Assembly (NCBI RefSeq): GCF_002954715.1
Contig: NZ_MSCP01000001.1
Span: forward strand, 1,268,781-1,332,780
DNA length: 64,000 nucleotides
Reading direction: 5' to 3'
Source of the DNA: Aliivibrio sifiae
GTDB taxonomy: Bacteria > Pseudomonadota > Gammaproteobacteria > Enterobacterales > Vibrionaceae
The position numbers and the translations under genes are program-made. Of the stretch, positions 36,339 to 45,309 are shown one piece after another (within the stretch, counting starts at the first letter, position 1; the number at the start of each line of letters is the position of its first letter). The notes beneath the pieces are model-generated. The model saw nothing but the letters and a program-made list of their open reading frames with translations, was not told the DNA's origin and did not search any database.

Positions 36339-37574
36339 TTATTGTAATGCACTTTGCGGTACATAAATTTCAGATTCTCTATTTAATGATTCATAATGGC
36401 CAAACATCGGTTTCTTCTCTAAGCATCGACGTAACATATCAAGCATAAGTGTTGAAACAATTGAGCGCATTTCATTGTAGCTATAATTACGCTTTAAACT
36501 GATCAATTGCCCCCACTCTCCATATGGGGTCGATAATGCCACTGCAACTTTACCTTGTAGCATTGGACCAGATGAAAGACCAATTGCTGTCTGCGTTCTT
36601 TCACGTGTAGCAGCAGCTAATGCTAATGCTGCAGCCAAAGGATCTTGCCCCGCCATTTGCTGATCTACTTGTGAAGATAAAATCCAACCTTGCTTCATGT
36701 TGGTACGTATTTGTTCATCTTCTTGTAGCCAACTCGTTAACCAGCCCCCTGTTGCTTGTTCTGCGACCGTCAGGTTTAGTGAAAACTCACTTAATAATGC
36801 GCCTACATTAGGAAGCATAGATTCATCAACGCTAACCACATTATCACCAAGTAAATGATACATTCTTTCTAAAACAGGAAAGCGTCCATCGTGATTTGCA
36901 GGGCCAAATAATTTAACTTCAATAAATGGTAAGGATGATCGATATCCAATCTCAAATCCATGAGGTAAGCGGATCTGTTGTAACTTATCTTGAATGCCAG
37001 ATTCAGATAGTCCAAAAGTAAACAAACGACTGCATTCAGATGCTTCTACCATTGGATGCCATTGTTTCATTCTAGGCAGGATCTGATGCTCTATCATTAC
37101 TTTAAATTCAGATGGCACACCAGGAGTGAATATCACTATTGATTTGTTAACTTCAATAAAGAAACCACAGGCAGTTCCTACAGGGTTGTCAATAAGTTGA
37201 GCCCCTTCTGGTAACATAGCTTGCTTAATATTACTGTGGGGCATCTCTTTGCCTAGCTCTAGATATCGAGCTTGCATTCGGTCCAACCAATATTGAGACA
37301 TTACTAGCGGGCTATTTAATACCTTTGCTGCTGCTTCTCCAGAAATATCATCCGATGTTGGTCCTAACCCACCATTTACAATAACGACAGACGCTGTAAT
37401 CGTTTGGTGCTGAATTTCAGCAACTAATGCCTCAATATTATCGCCAACAGTAGAGCGGTTCGATAATTTAAAGCCGTGTTGATAAAATAGTTGAGACATC
37501 CATGCGGCATTTGTATCAACAATATCCCCATGTAGGACTTCTTCACCTGTGCTAATCATTGCAACTTGCAACAT
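36339..37574 (-). CDS. CinA-family protein (MoCF-like domain plus degenerate CinA C-domain)
   Basis: 411 residues. The N-terminal ~170 residues are the molybdopterin-binding-like domain (MISTGEEVLHGDIVDTNAAWMSQLF, NGGLGPTSDDISGEAAA), tied in the family to ADP-ribose pyrophosphatase activity. The C-terminal part (about 255-390) corresponds to the PncC/NMN-deamidase domain, but the usual AESCTGG motif reads AEQATGG, so deamidase activity is doubtful. E. coli YfaY is a similar two-domain relative. It could act in NAD repair and salvage. It lies alone, convergent with yfaE and divergent from tyrP. Confidence 0.85.
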   Translation of the reverse strand: MLQVAMISTGEEVLHGDIVDTNAAWMSQLFYQHGFKLSNRSTVGDNIEALVAEIQHQTITASVVIVNGGLGPTSDDISGEAAAKVLNSPLVMSQYWLDRMQARYLELGKEMPHSNIKQAMLPEGAQLIDNPVGTACGFFIEVNKSIVIFTPGVPSEFKVMIEHQILPRMKQWHPMVEASECSRLFTFGLSESGIQDKLQQIRLPHGFEIGYRSSLPFIEVKLFGPANHDGRFPVLERMYHLLGDNVVSVDESMLPNVGALLSEFSLNLTVAEQATGGWLTSWLQEDEQIRTNMKQGWILSSQVDQQMAGQDPLAAALALAAATRERTQTAIGLSSGPMLQGKVAVALSTPYGEWGQLISLKRNYSYNEMRSIVSTLMLDMLRRCLEKKPMFGHYESLNRESEIYVPQSALQ

Positions 37575-37682
37575 GCACTCTTCCTCTTTGATATTTCTAT
37601 AATTATGTCTAATTTATCACATTAAGCGATTTAAAAAACCCATCTACTTTCAATTATAGTGAATATTATAACCACAAACCAA

Positions 37683-37723
37683 TGTAAAGAATTACTTACA
37701 TGAAGTGTAATTTAAATTATACA
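37683..37723. promoter_or_regulatory. Two tandem TyrR boxes upstream of tyrP
   Basis: TGTAAAGAATTACTTACA (37683-37700) fits TGTAAA-N6-TTTACA with one mismatch, a strong-type box. TGTAATTTAAATTATACA (37706-37723) is a weaker copy 23 bp downstream. The strong/weak pairing on one face of the helix resembles the E. coli tyrP control region. They lie about 90-130 bp before the tyrP start. Confidence 0.7.
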
Positions 37724-37812
37724 AACGATTGTATTTAAATTCGATACGGCGTACATTTATATCATTGAAAAAAGCACTCAGTTTGAACTGATTTAGTATA
37801 GAAGATGTATAA

Positions 37813-38985
37813 ATGAAGACAAAAGTTCTCGGAAGCTCTCTAATTATCGCAGGAACCACTATTGGTGCAGGAATGCTTGCTTTACCTCTTGTATCCGCTA
37901 GTTTAGGTTTCTTTACAGCAAGTCTACTCATGATTGGAATATGGGCAATTATGAGTTATACCAGTTTATTAATGCTAGAAGTTCATCAATATGGACAACG
38001 AAGCGCTACACTACACAGTCTTGCTCTTCAATTTCTAGGCAAAAGTGGACAACGAATTGCTACTTTTTCAATGCTATTTCTTTTTTATGCTTTGTGTGCA
38101 GCTTATATTGCCGGTGGCAGCGAACAATTCCATTCTAAAATTAATGTCATCTCACCTTTTGAATTATCTAAGACAGGTTCTACAATTCTTTTCACTGTAA
38201 TTGTTGCAGTTGTCATTACATTAGGAACAAAAACAGTCGATGTGATTAATCGTGGCTTATTTACATTAAAGCTGATCATGCTGGTATCGATTCTATTTTT
38301 CTTAACTCCAAATATTACAGGCGAATACTTAATGTCACTTCCTGTCCATCAAGGTGTATTTATCACTGCGTTACCTGTGATTTTTACTTCTTTTGGCTTT
38401 CATGGCAGTATTCCAGCAATCGTTAATTACCTTGATCTAGATATCAAAAAAATTAAAACCAGCTTATTAATCGGTTCTTCTCTTCCTTTAGTTATCTATT
38501 TATTTTGGCAGGGCATTACTTTAGGTCAGCTTTCTCAATCAGAATTTGAACAAATTAATGGATTAAATCAATTTATTACAACCATTCAACAATCAATTGA
38601 TCACCAGTTTATTCAATTAGCTTTATCTTTATTTGCTGATTTAGCACTATTAACTTCATTTATTGGAGTGAGCTTAGGCCTATTTGAATTTCTGAGAGAT
38701 TCATCAAAACAATGGCAGAAATCATCGGTAATTACAGCATTATTAACCTACACTCCACCTTTAATGTTTGCTTTGTTTTACCCACAAGGATTTATTACGG
38801 CACTAGGCTACGCAGCAATAGCTCTTGTCATACTAGCTCTATTTTTACCTGTAGCTTTAGTTATCTCAGCACGAAAAACACATAAAGAATCTGAATATAC
38901 CGTTATTGGTGGTACTCCCGCTTTAGTTATTGTCTTATTTTTTGGTTTAGTCATTATTGGTAGTCAATTATTCAGCTCTTTGTAA
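37813..38985 (+). CDS. tyrP: Aromatic amino acid permease (TyrP-like)
   Basis: 390 residues, about eleven hydrophobic helices, HAAAP family. The N-terminal LGSSLIIAGTTIGAGMLALPL is the signature glycine-rich first helix of TyrP/Mtr/TnaB transporters. It imports tyrosine (possibly tryptophan) by proton symport across the inner membrane. Tandem TyrR boxes upstream support tyrosine permease over Mtr or TnaB. Single-gene unit with a terminator after it. Confidence 0.85.
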   Translation: MKTKVLGSSLIIAGTTIGAGMLALPLVSASLGFFTASLLMIGIWAIMSYTSLLMLEVHQYGQRSATLHSLALQFLGKSGQRIATFSMLFLFYALCAAYIAGGSEQFHSKINVISPFELSKTGSTILFTVIVAVVITLGTKTVDVINRGLFTLKLIMLVSILFFLTPNITGEYLMSLPVHQGVFITALPVIFTSFGFHGSIPAIVNYLDLDIKKIKTSLLIGSSLPLVIYLFWQGITLGQLSQSEFEQINGLNQFITTIQQSIDHQFIQLALSLFADLALLTSFIGVSLGLFEFLRDSSKQWQKSSVITALLTYTPPLMFALFYPQGFITALGYAAIALVILALFLPVALVISARKTHKESEYTVIGGTPALVIVLFFGLVIIGSQLFSSL

Positions 38986-39040
38986 TAAGCTCCGACCACA
39001 AGCATTGAACTAAATCTATATATTATAAACCTCTGTATTT

Positions 39041-39087
39041 AAGGCCTATTTATCTCTTCGAATGAGGAATAAAGAGGCCTTTTTTTA
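39041..39087 (+). terminator. Terminator after tyrP
   Basis: AAGGCCT...AGGCCTT outer stem with an inner helix (TTTATCTC/GAGGAATAAA region) and a T7 tract. Confidence 0.75.
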
Positions 39088-39164
39088 CTTTTATGTTTTG
39101 CTTTTCTCAATTAATAGTAGATAATTGTGATCTAGCTCAGTATTTAATTGATTAAGGACTTTCT

Positions 39165-40082
39165 GTGAAAAAACAAGCAATAGCCAGTTTGCTTTTAGGT
39201 TGTGCAGCGTCAACAAACGCATACGCACTCGATACTAACAGCGCTTATGACATGGAATATAAAAATGATTGTTCTACAAACATTTATTCTAGCTATTGTT
39301 CAAATGCTGCTTTTAACTTTTCTCCAATGCGATTAGACGGTGATACCACACCATCAAAAGTAGCAGAAACAGATACTTTTTCTACAGATACTGCTCTACC
39401 TCATTATTTACGTGTGTCTGATGAACGTGATTGGGATTACCTATTAGAACAGTCTTATACCATTCTCGGTTTGAGTGTTGCCACAGTAGGCTTAATGACA
39501 TTTTTACCAGAAAGTATTACAAAGTGGGATTCTGAAGACTCAAGTCTTAAAGGCCTTGGTAGCAAATGGAAAGATAACGTTAGTGCTGGCCCTGTTTGGG
39601 ATAAAGATGAACATTTCTTAAATTACGTTATGCATCCTTACTTTGGCGGCGTTTACTATACTGCTGCTCGTCATGCTGGTTTTAATGAGTTTGAATCTTT
39701 CTTATATTCTACTACTATGTCTACTTTCTTTTGGGAATATGGTGTAGAGGCATTCGCTGAAGTACCCTCCATTCAAGATTTATTTGTAACTCCATTCTTT
39801 GGCGCTGTTGTTGGTGAGTTAATGTTACAACAAGAGCTCAGCATTACTGAAAACGGTGGTGAAGTGATGGGCTCAGAAGCACTTGGTAGCTTTAGCTTGT
39901 TCTTCTTAAACCCTGTTGGCCATATTCATTACTGGGTTACTGATGCCTGGGGTGGCGATACCGAAGTTAACCTAGCGTACAATGCATGGTTCAGTAATGG
40001 TGATGCTGCACAATTTGCTTATGATGCAGGTATGCCTTACACAGACCAATTTGTCGGCCTTGAAGTTAAATTAAAATTTTAA
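39165..40082 (+). CDS. DUF3943 family outer-envelope protein
   Basis: 305 residues with a signal peptide cleaved near residue 21 (...STNAYA). The DUF3943 pattern is visible in HFLNYVMHPYFGGVYYTAARHAGF, FWEYGVEAFAEVPSIQDLFVTPFFGAVVGE. No enzyme function is known for the family. Four cysteines in the N-terminal part (NDCSTN, SSYCSNA) could form periplasmic disulfides. A hydrophobic stretch occurs near residue 102-118. Probably a periplasmic or outer-membrane-associated protein. Monocistronic, with its own terminator. Confidence 0.75.
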   Translation: MKKQAIASLLLGCAASTNAYALDTNSAYDMEYKNDCSTNIYSSYCSNAAFNFSPMRLDGDTTPSKVAETDTFSTDTALPHYLRVSDERDWDYLLEQSYTILGLSVATVGLMTFLPESITKWDSEDSSLKGLGSKWKDNVSAGPVWDKDEHFLNYVMHPYFGGVYYTAARHAGFNEFESFLYSTTMSTFFWEYGVEAFAEVPSIQDLFVTPFFGAVVGELMLQQELSITENGGEVMGSEALGSFSLFFLNPVGHIHYWVTDAWGGDTEVNLAYNAWFSNGDAAQFAYDAGMPYTDQFVGLEVKLKF

Positions 40083-40096
40083 GTACATAGATACTC

Positions 40097-40127
40097 AAAA
40101 AAGACATCCTAAGCGATGTCTTTTTTT
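40097..40127 (+). terminator. Terminator after DUF3943 gene
   Basis: AAAAGACATC, CTAAGC loop, GATGTCTTTT, T-run; 15 bp after the stop. Confidence 0.88.
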
Positions 40128-40203
40128 ATATCTAAATCCACCTAGGTTATCTTTTCATTTTTAATAAGCAATCGTTCAGTTGCAATATAATACCAAAGTG
40201 ACA

Positions 40204-40242
40204 GACACAAAAAAGCCGAGGCAATCTCGGCTTTTTTGTGTC
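40204..40242 (-). terminator. Strong terminator after the winged-helix protein gene
   Basis: GACACAAAAAAGCCGAG, GCAAT loop, exact complement. A 17-bp perfect stem with A6/T6 tracts able to act on both strands. Confidence 0.88.
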
Positions 40243-40263
40243 TTAAAGCTACTTACTAAAACA

Positions 40264-40650
40264 TTAAGCTGCTTTGTAAATTACTTTATTACCAGCAAGT
40301 TGTTCACGTACAACAAGGTTTTCTTCAACTAGCTTTTTCAAACCACCTGTAGCCCATGCTGCCGCTTTTGCTTCTTCTTGACCAGCTGCTACGCCAATCT
40401 CTTTTGAATTGATACCTTCAGGATTCTGGCAAACAATATCAAATACAGTCTGTTGCTTTGGTGTAAGAGCAATATCTGTTGCTACTACTGCAGCTTTAGG
40501 TGCTGCTGCAACTACTGCTTCCACCTTTTTCTCAACTGGTTTAGCTACTTTTGCAGGTTTAGCTGCTTTTTTCACTTCAGTTTTTGGTGCAGTTGCTTTA
40601 ATGCGTTTATGCAGCTTAGACTGTACTTTACGTTTGTGAGCAATTTTCAT
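40264..40650 (-). CDS. Small Lys/Ala-rich basic protein with C-terminal winged-helix domain
   Basis: 128 residues from ATG 40650 (MKIAHKRKVQSKLHKRIKA), chosen because GGAG lies 10 bp upstream; the frame opens 17 codons earlier without a ribosome-binding site. Residues 1-65 are rich in Lys, Ala, Val and Pro (KKAAKPAKVAKPVEKKVE), like a histone H1 or AlgP-type DNA-binding tail. Residues about 70-128 (LTPKQQTVFDIVCQNPEGINSKEIGVAAG... GGLKKLVEENLVVRE) form a winged-helix/MarR-like fold. It may bind DNA broadly or regulate genes. I do not recognise a named gene. Confidence 0.75.
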   Translation of the reverse strand: MKIAHKRKVQSKLHKRIKATAPKTEVKKAAKPAKVAKPVEKKVEAVVAAAPKAAVVATDIALTPKQQTVFDIVCQNPEGINSKEIGVAAGQEEAKAAAWATGGLKKLVEENLVVREQLAGNKVIYKAA

Positions 40651-40852
40651 GAAACTTAAACTCCGTTGCGCTATGTCTATTTTTAAGCAAAACACGCTCA
40701 AAATGATAGCGGAAAAAAGATGTCAATTCCTAAAGTGAAACTCAAATAGTTGTATTGGAATTGGCGAAGCGCGTTTTATACCAAAAAACGCGCAATATTT
40801 ATAGGGATGGTGACACTGTATGGCGAAAAGTGCGGCACTTTTGCCAAATTTC

Positions 40853-41506
40853 TTACCAAAAAGGCATTTCATCCGCAACAAACGGGTTTGTTTTGCGCTC
40901 ATAGCCAAATGTAGATTCCGGACCATGCCCTGGTACAAATTTCATGTTATTACCCAAAGGCCACAGTTTTGTTTTAATTGAAGAAATAAGTGTCTCGTAA
41001 TCCCCTTTAGGGAAATCAGAGCGGCCAATCGCACCTTTAAACAATACATCACCAACAAAAGCCATTTCAGCTTCTTTATTAAACAGCACTACATGACCTG
41101 GAGTATGGCCAGGAGTATGTAATACATGCAACTCTTGATTACCAAATACAACAACGTCGCCTTCGTCTAACCATTTACTTGGTTCAAACGCATCTGTATG
41201 TGGGAAACCAAATCGTTGACTTTGATTTGGGAGTCCTTGTAGCCAAAAATTATCTTCTTTATGTGGTCCAATAATTGGAGCGTGAGTAATTTCAGCTAAC
41301 TCTTCTGTACCACCAACATGATCTAAATGCCCGTGGGTTAATACCAAATTCACAATTTCAATATTCAATGCTTCAATCGCTTGTTTTAGCAATTTAACAT
41401 CACCACCAGGATCAATCACAACCCCTTTCATTGTTTCGTCACACCATACAATTGAACAGTTTTGCTCATAAGACGTCACTGGAATAATTTGATATTGTAA
41501 GCTCAT
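40853..41506 (-). CDS. gloC: Metallo-beta-lactamase-fold hydrolase, glyoxalase II-type (GloC/YcbL)
   Basis: 217 residues matching E. coli YcbL along its length: SYEQNCSIVWCDE near the N-terminus, metal motif LTHGHLDHVGG (HxHxDH), HTPGHTPGHVVLF, FKGAIGRSDFPKGDY, and C-terminal VPGHGPESTFGYERKTNPF. The E. coli enzyme is a type II glyoxalase that hydrolyses S-lactoylglutathione. Cytoplasmic. Monocistronic, about 200 bp from the winged-helix gene. Confidence 0.9.
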   Translation of the reverse strand: MSLQYQIIPVTSYEQNCSIVWCDETMKGVVIDPGGDVKLLKQAIEALNIEIVNLVLTHGHLDHVGGTEELAEITHAPIIGPHKEDNFWLQGLPNQSQRFGFPHTDAFEPSKWLDEGDVVVFGNQELHVLHTPGHTPGHVVLFNKEAEMAFVGDVLFKGAIGRSDFPKGDYETLISSIKTKLWPLGNNMKFVPGHGPESTFGYERKTNPFVADEMPFW

Positions 41507-41584
41507 GATTTTCTCTTCCTAAAATAATGGTATTAAGAATACCACGGCTATTATTTAAGGGGAATTTAGATATAGTATCCGTAA

Positions 41585-42703
41585 TCAAACTTGTGGAACT
41601 TTGCTCCAATGATTATCCCACATAATATTGGTTTGATGGCTTGTTACATCGCCATGCTCAGTTCGGTTAATCGTTCTTCCTGTGCCTGAACTAATATGCC
41701 ATTGTGGTTGGTCACTATCGCTATTATTAACGACCACCCCAGATGCATCGGCTAACGAAACTACCTCAACTAATTTATTCGTTGCTAAATTCCATACACC
41801 ATAACAATTACCTCTTGGGGAGGTCGCTAGAACATGATCGCCCAATACAGCAATACTTGCGATATAATGATGAAACCGAAGCCACTCTTCGGGCTCTGCA
41901 TTTAATAATTGCAAAGATTCTCCACGACGATGCACAGCGATCAATGGAACGCCATCTTCGGGTTCTCCTCTATATTGTTGCCCACACAATACACGTCCAT
42001 CACCAGTTAAAGATAGATGACGAATACTTAGTTTATGATCAGGCAAACCAACCGATTCGAGTACCTTTCCCGTTTCTGTTGATAAATAAACTAATGCTGG
42101 CTTCATTGATTCTAAATTAACAGGCACTCTACCTTTAGTATGAACACCTCCCACTCCGATCGCTAAGGTTGTGTCATCAAAACGGATGACCTCATGCGGG
42201 CCAATACCAAATCCAGAGAACTCTTTCACTTTTATTAGTTGAGTTCCTTGCAATTGATAGACACCAATAACGCCTTCACTCGTATCCTTTTCGCCCTCTG
42301 TGGTATATAGCGTAAGCCCATCAGAAGAAAACACTCCATGTCCATAGAAATAACGATTGGGCATTGCAGCGGTAATAGAATAACTTTGACCTGTTTTAAT
42401 AGAAAACAACTGCATATAATTTCCCGGACGACGAGCAAAGGCAACCGCCAGCTCACCATTAGGAGATATAGCCACTCCATGCCCTCTTTCTGGTAAAGAG
42501 ATAGAATGGATTGGATAACCTTCACTATCAGCCACCACTGCACCAAAACGACCATTAGCCGTTCGGGAGCAAGAGATTAAAGAGGCTTTTTTATCCTCAT
42601 GTGCTGTAGATGAGCAGGCTGTTAACCAAGGTGATAATGCGACCGCCCCAAAACTGCCTTTCAATAGTTTTCGTCTTTGATTATTAATCGCCATCGGTTG
42701 CAT
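41585..42703 (-). CDS. DUF1513 protein, Tat-exported (iron cluster)
   Basis: 372 residues. A twin-arginine signal NNQRRKLLKGSFGAVALSPWLTACSS starts near residue 7; the cysteine may also be a lipobox. The rest resembles a beta-propeller (repeated ...HGVAISPNGELAVAF..., YFYGHGVFSSDGLTLYTTEGE, GIGPHEVIRFDDTTLAIGVGG), typical of DUF1513. The gene overlaps the imelysin gene upstream by 20 bp and ends the cluster. Its partners are periplasmic iron-linked proteins, so it likely works in the periplasm, but the biochemical role is unknown. A second possible start (MAINNQRR) lies at 42694. Confidence 0.85.
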   Translation of the reverse strand: MQPMAINNQRRKLLKGSFGAVALSPWLTACSSTAHEDKKASLISCSRTANGRFGAVVADSEGYPIHSISLPERGHGVAISPNGELAVAFARRPGNYMQLFSIKTGQSYSITAAMPNRYFYGHGVFSSDGLTLYTTEGEKDTSEGVIGVYQLQGTQLIKVKEFSGFGIGPHEVIRFDDTTLAIGVGGVHTKGRVPVNLESMKPALVYLSTETGKVLESVGLPDHKLSIRHLSLTGDGRVLCGQQYRGEPEDGVPLIAVHRRGESLQLLNAEPEEWLRFHHYIASIAVLGDHVLATSPRGNCYGVWNLATNKLVEVVSLADASGVVVNNSDSDQPQWHISSGTGRTINRTEHGDVTSHQTNIMWDNHWSKVPQV

Positions 42704-43703
42704 TAAACCCTATAGCAATGTTCAATTCGATAGCGACTTCTTCATGGATCAAGTATTTCAAATATTCTAATTTATTGTACAAAGCCAAGGTGTTTTGGTA
42801 ACCAGATTTAGTCTGTAACTCAGCAAATAGTGATGACGATTCTGGCCATGTATCTAACGTAGAGTTAAAATGGTCTTCTATTCTTTCAGCTAAGTCTGAG
42901 TGTCCTTGCTCTTGTAAATAATGATCAAGCCCAACACCATTTGCCAAATAGAGATCACGCATAGCCATGACATTATATTTAAGCCAAATTAGAGAGGTTT
43001 CTGAGCGCCACGATTCAGAAAAATAAGGTCGAGGCTGTCCTATTTTAGCCAACGGACGACTAAGCTTCTTCATACTGTAATCAAGTTGATTAGCAAGCAA
43101 TGCTATGTATTCATTTAACCACATAGTTTCATCTAACTGTGACCATGGATTTACCTGCCATGCTTGAGCCATTTTTTTCGTATTAAGCACCAAATTTTCA
43201 GTAATAGCTTGACCTAATTGACACGATTCTGTTGCTGGTAACGTCGATGCAGGATCAAATAACAACCACTCCACCGCACCTAAACCTTGGGTCGTAACAC
43301 TCTGTTGTTGAATCAACTCACTATTCCAAGTTTGATCTTTTTTCAACAGTTGAGACATTTTTCGCCCAGTGGTGTTTTTCTTATCTGGCCAAAACTGAAT
43401 ATTCCAATTTAAGCTCAGCGCCGCTTCTGGCCCTCTCTCCTGACCTTGCAATGCCATCCACAATTGCATGGTCTGTTGCCATTGCATAACCACCGTTTCT
43501 TTTGCTGTTTTATTCGTGCAGTATTCTTCAAAACTCTCAGCCAATCGTTGGCTAGATTCAAGTAAACGTTGGGCAGATTGTTGTTCAATATAATAAACAT
43601 GGTCAATCATATTGGTTGAGCTAGGAACTTGATTAGCCTCATTAGTATTTTGGCAGGCAGTAAGAAAAATGGTACTGCTTAACAATAGATAGATATTTTT
43701 CAT
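42684..43703 (-). CDS. Imelysin-family lipoprotein (second copy)
   Basis: 339 residues with a lipoprotein signal (MKNIYLLLSSTIFLTAC). The imelysin fold is recognised from HVYYIEQQSAQRLLESSQRLAESFEEYC and LGAVEWLLFDPAS. In the family the GxHxxE motif helps bind metal; here the corresponding segment reads GLGAVE, with glycine in place of histidine, so metal binding may differ from that of the other copy at 45310-46563. It lies between the di-heme oxidoreductase (10-bp gap) and the DUF1513 gene (overlap), hence is co-transcribed. Confidence 0.88.
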   Translation of the reverse strand: MKNIYLLLSSTIFLTACQNTNEANQVPSSTNMIDHVYYIEQQSAQRLLESSQRLAESFEEYCTNKTAKETVVMQWQQTMQLWMALQGQERGPEAALSLNWNIQFWPDKKNTTGRKMSQLLKKDQTWNSELIQQQSVTTQGLGAVEWLLFDPASTLPATESCQLGQAITENLVLNTKKMAQAWQVNPWSQLDETMWLNEYIALLANQLDYSMKKLSRPLAKIGQPRPYFSESWRSETSLIWLKYNVMAMRDLYLANGVGLDHYLQEQGHSDLAERIEDHFNSTLDTWPESSSLFAELQTKSGYQNTLALYNKLEYLKYLIHEEVAIELNIAIGFNATDGD

Positions 43704-43713
43704 TACTTACACC

Positions 43714-45132
43714 TTATAACGAATCTAAAAATGCTAATAATGCATTACGATCTTGTGTTGATAACTGAACGACTTTATCGCGTGCTTGTTGTGCTTCACC
43801 GCCGTGCCATAAAACAGCTTCTAGTACATTTCGAGCTCTACCATCATGTAGCATCTCAGTATGGCCATTCACTTCTTGTGTGTAACCAATTCCCCATAAA
43901 GGTGGTGTTCTCCACTCTTGACCATTAGCTAAGAACTCTGGTCGATTATCAGATAAGCCTTGTCCCATATCATGAAGTAACATATCGGTATAAGGGTGAA
44001 TTAACTGATTAGATAACGCCGGTCTGTCTTCAATTTTTGCCGTCTTGATATTCGTTTTATGGCAACTTTCACAGCCGATATCTTTAAATAACTGTTGCCC
44101 TTTAATGACTTGAGGATCTTGAACATTTCGACGAACAGGTACGGCTAAATGTTGTGAGTAAAATTCAACAAAATTTAAGATTTTGTCACTCACTTCTGGA
44201 GTTCCGCCATAAGGCAGTTTTTCACAAATAGTTTGAGCTTGAGTGCAATCATCTTTAGGGAACATATTACTGGTTAAGCCTAAATCACCATTAAACGCCG
44301 CGGCATTCTGCTGCATTAATGTTGGTTGTCCTGCTTTCCAGCCAAAACGACCTAATGCTAACTCTTGAGCCTTAGCATCCCATACTTGATTAGCTTTACC
44401 TGAAATCACTTTATTCTCTTGTTTCTGTTGCTCAGCAAAACCTAAAATCGTTGATTCAGGGATAGATTCTAATAACCCTAAACCAATCATTGGCGGCGCA
44501 ATACGTGCAGACATCAATACATTATCTGCCATATCCCCATACGCTAATTCTGTGATTGATAAATTGGGCTTACGTAACGTGACAACGTCACCATCAGAAA
44601 GCGTAATATGTTGTGATGTGTAAGTTATATGGATTTGCCCCTCTGGTTTAGCTCCAGATAGTGAAAAATCTTGTAACTGACCACCATAAATAGGCTCAGG
44701 GATCACCCCTTCTAAAATGACACGTCTTTTTTGCTCAGGAGTTAATGCCGGAATACTTAATCGCACCAACATAGAAACCGCATTAGTATCTCCCTCTCTT
44801 GGCGCATGACCACGCCCATCTTTAATATGGCAATTCTGACAACCATTAGTGTTAAAGAGAGGACCTAAACCATCTCTAGCATCAGTAGACGCTGGAGCTT
44901 GTACCCAAGGGTTACGAAAAAAACTGTTACCGACACTAAAATCTAACCGCTTACTCATTGGTAGATTTGCGGCGGGTAAAGAAAATGCGTTTTGACCTTC
45001 TTTCATCACGCTTGTTTTACCACCGGATGATATGTTCATAGAAATGCTATCTACTGAATCTACATTGGAAGAATAAACCGAAAAAGAGAAGGTTGAGAGT
45101 AAAGTAATTGCTCCAAGCATTACTGAGTTCAT
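43714..45132 (-). CDS. Di-heme oxidoreductase (DUF1111, c-type cytochrome)
   Basis: About 472 residues from the chosen ATG. A signal peptide runs to about residue 21 (FSFSVYSS). Two c-type heme sites are visible: NGCQNCHIKDG (CxxCH, about residue 100) and DIGCESCHKTN (about 350). The family was earlier called thiol oxidoreductase. It is thought to act in periplasmic redox chemistry alongside imelysins, perhaps on iron. The frame is open from 45156, but that start lies inside a Fur-like site; MNSVMLGAIT at 45132 gives a cleaner signal peptide with AGGA upstream. It heads a three-gene unit with the lipoprotein imelysin and DUF1513. Confidence 0.88.
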   Translation of the reverse strand: MNSVMLGAITLLSTFSFSVYSSNVDSVDSISMNISSGGKTSVMKEGQNAFSLPAANLPMSKRLDFSVGNSFFRNPWVQAPASTDARDGLGPLFNTNGCQNCHIKDGRGHAPREGDTNAVSMLVRLSIPALTPEQKRRVILEGVIPEPIYGGQLQDFSLSGAKPEGQIHITYTSQHITLSDGDVVTLRKPNLSITELAYGDMADNVLMSARIAPPMIGLGLLESIPESTILGFAEQQKQENKVISGKANQVWDAKAQELALGRFGWKAGQPTLMQQNAAAFNGDLGLTSNMFPKDDCTQAQTICEKLPYGGTPEVSDKILNFVEFYSQHLAVPVRRNVQDPQVIKGQQLFKDIGCESCHKTNIKTAKIEDRPALSNQLIHPYTDMLLHDMGQGLSDNRPEFLANGQEWRTPPLWGIGYTQEVNGHTEMLHDGRARNVLEAVLWHGGEAQQARDKVVQLSTQDRNALLAFLDSL

Positions 45133-45147
45133 GATATCTGACATCCT

Positions 45148-45172
45148 GATAATCATTAATATGATTCTTATC
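45148..45172. promoter_or_regulatory. Candidate Fur-binding site upstream of the di-heme oxidoreductase
   Basis: GATAATCATTAATATGATT plus the following CTTATC form an AT-rich dyad (GATAA...TTATC ends) with 12 of 19 matches to the Fur consensus. It lies 16-40 bp before the preferred start codon. Scored by eye. Confidence 0.5.
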
Positions 45173-45235
45173 GCCTGCCAATATAGGCATTGTTTATATT
45201 TATTTTAATTTCGATAAGACCAATTATTATAAATA

Positions 45236-45276
45236 AAAGAGCCCAATCACTATTTTAGGGAGAAAGTGATTGAGCT
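45236..45276 (-). terminator. Terminator after the imelysin (IrpA-like) gene
   Basis: Minus strand GCTCAATCACT, 13-nt loop, AGTGATTGGGC, then TCTTTTATTTA. Lies about 35 bp after the stop at 45310, separating this gene from the downstream three-gene unit. Confidence 0.7.
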
Positions 45277-45309
45277 AATTGCTACTTTTATTACGTTTTT
45301 TCCTTAGAA

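Noticed and set aside
40409-40639. Plus-strand ORF rich in Ala/Thr/Phe
   Set aside because: It is the antisense reading of the Lys/Ala-rich winged-helix gene; compositional shadow.
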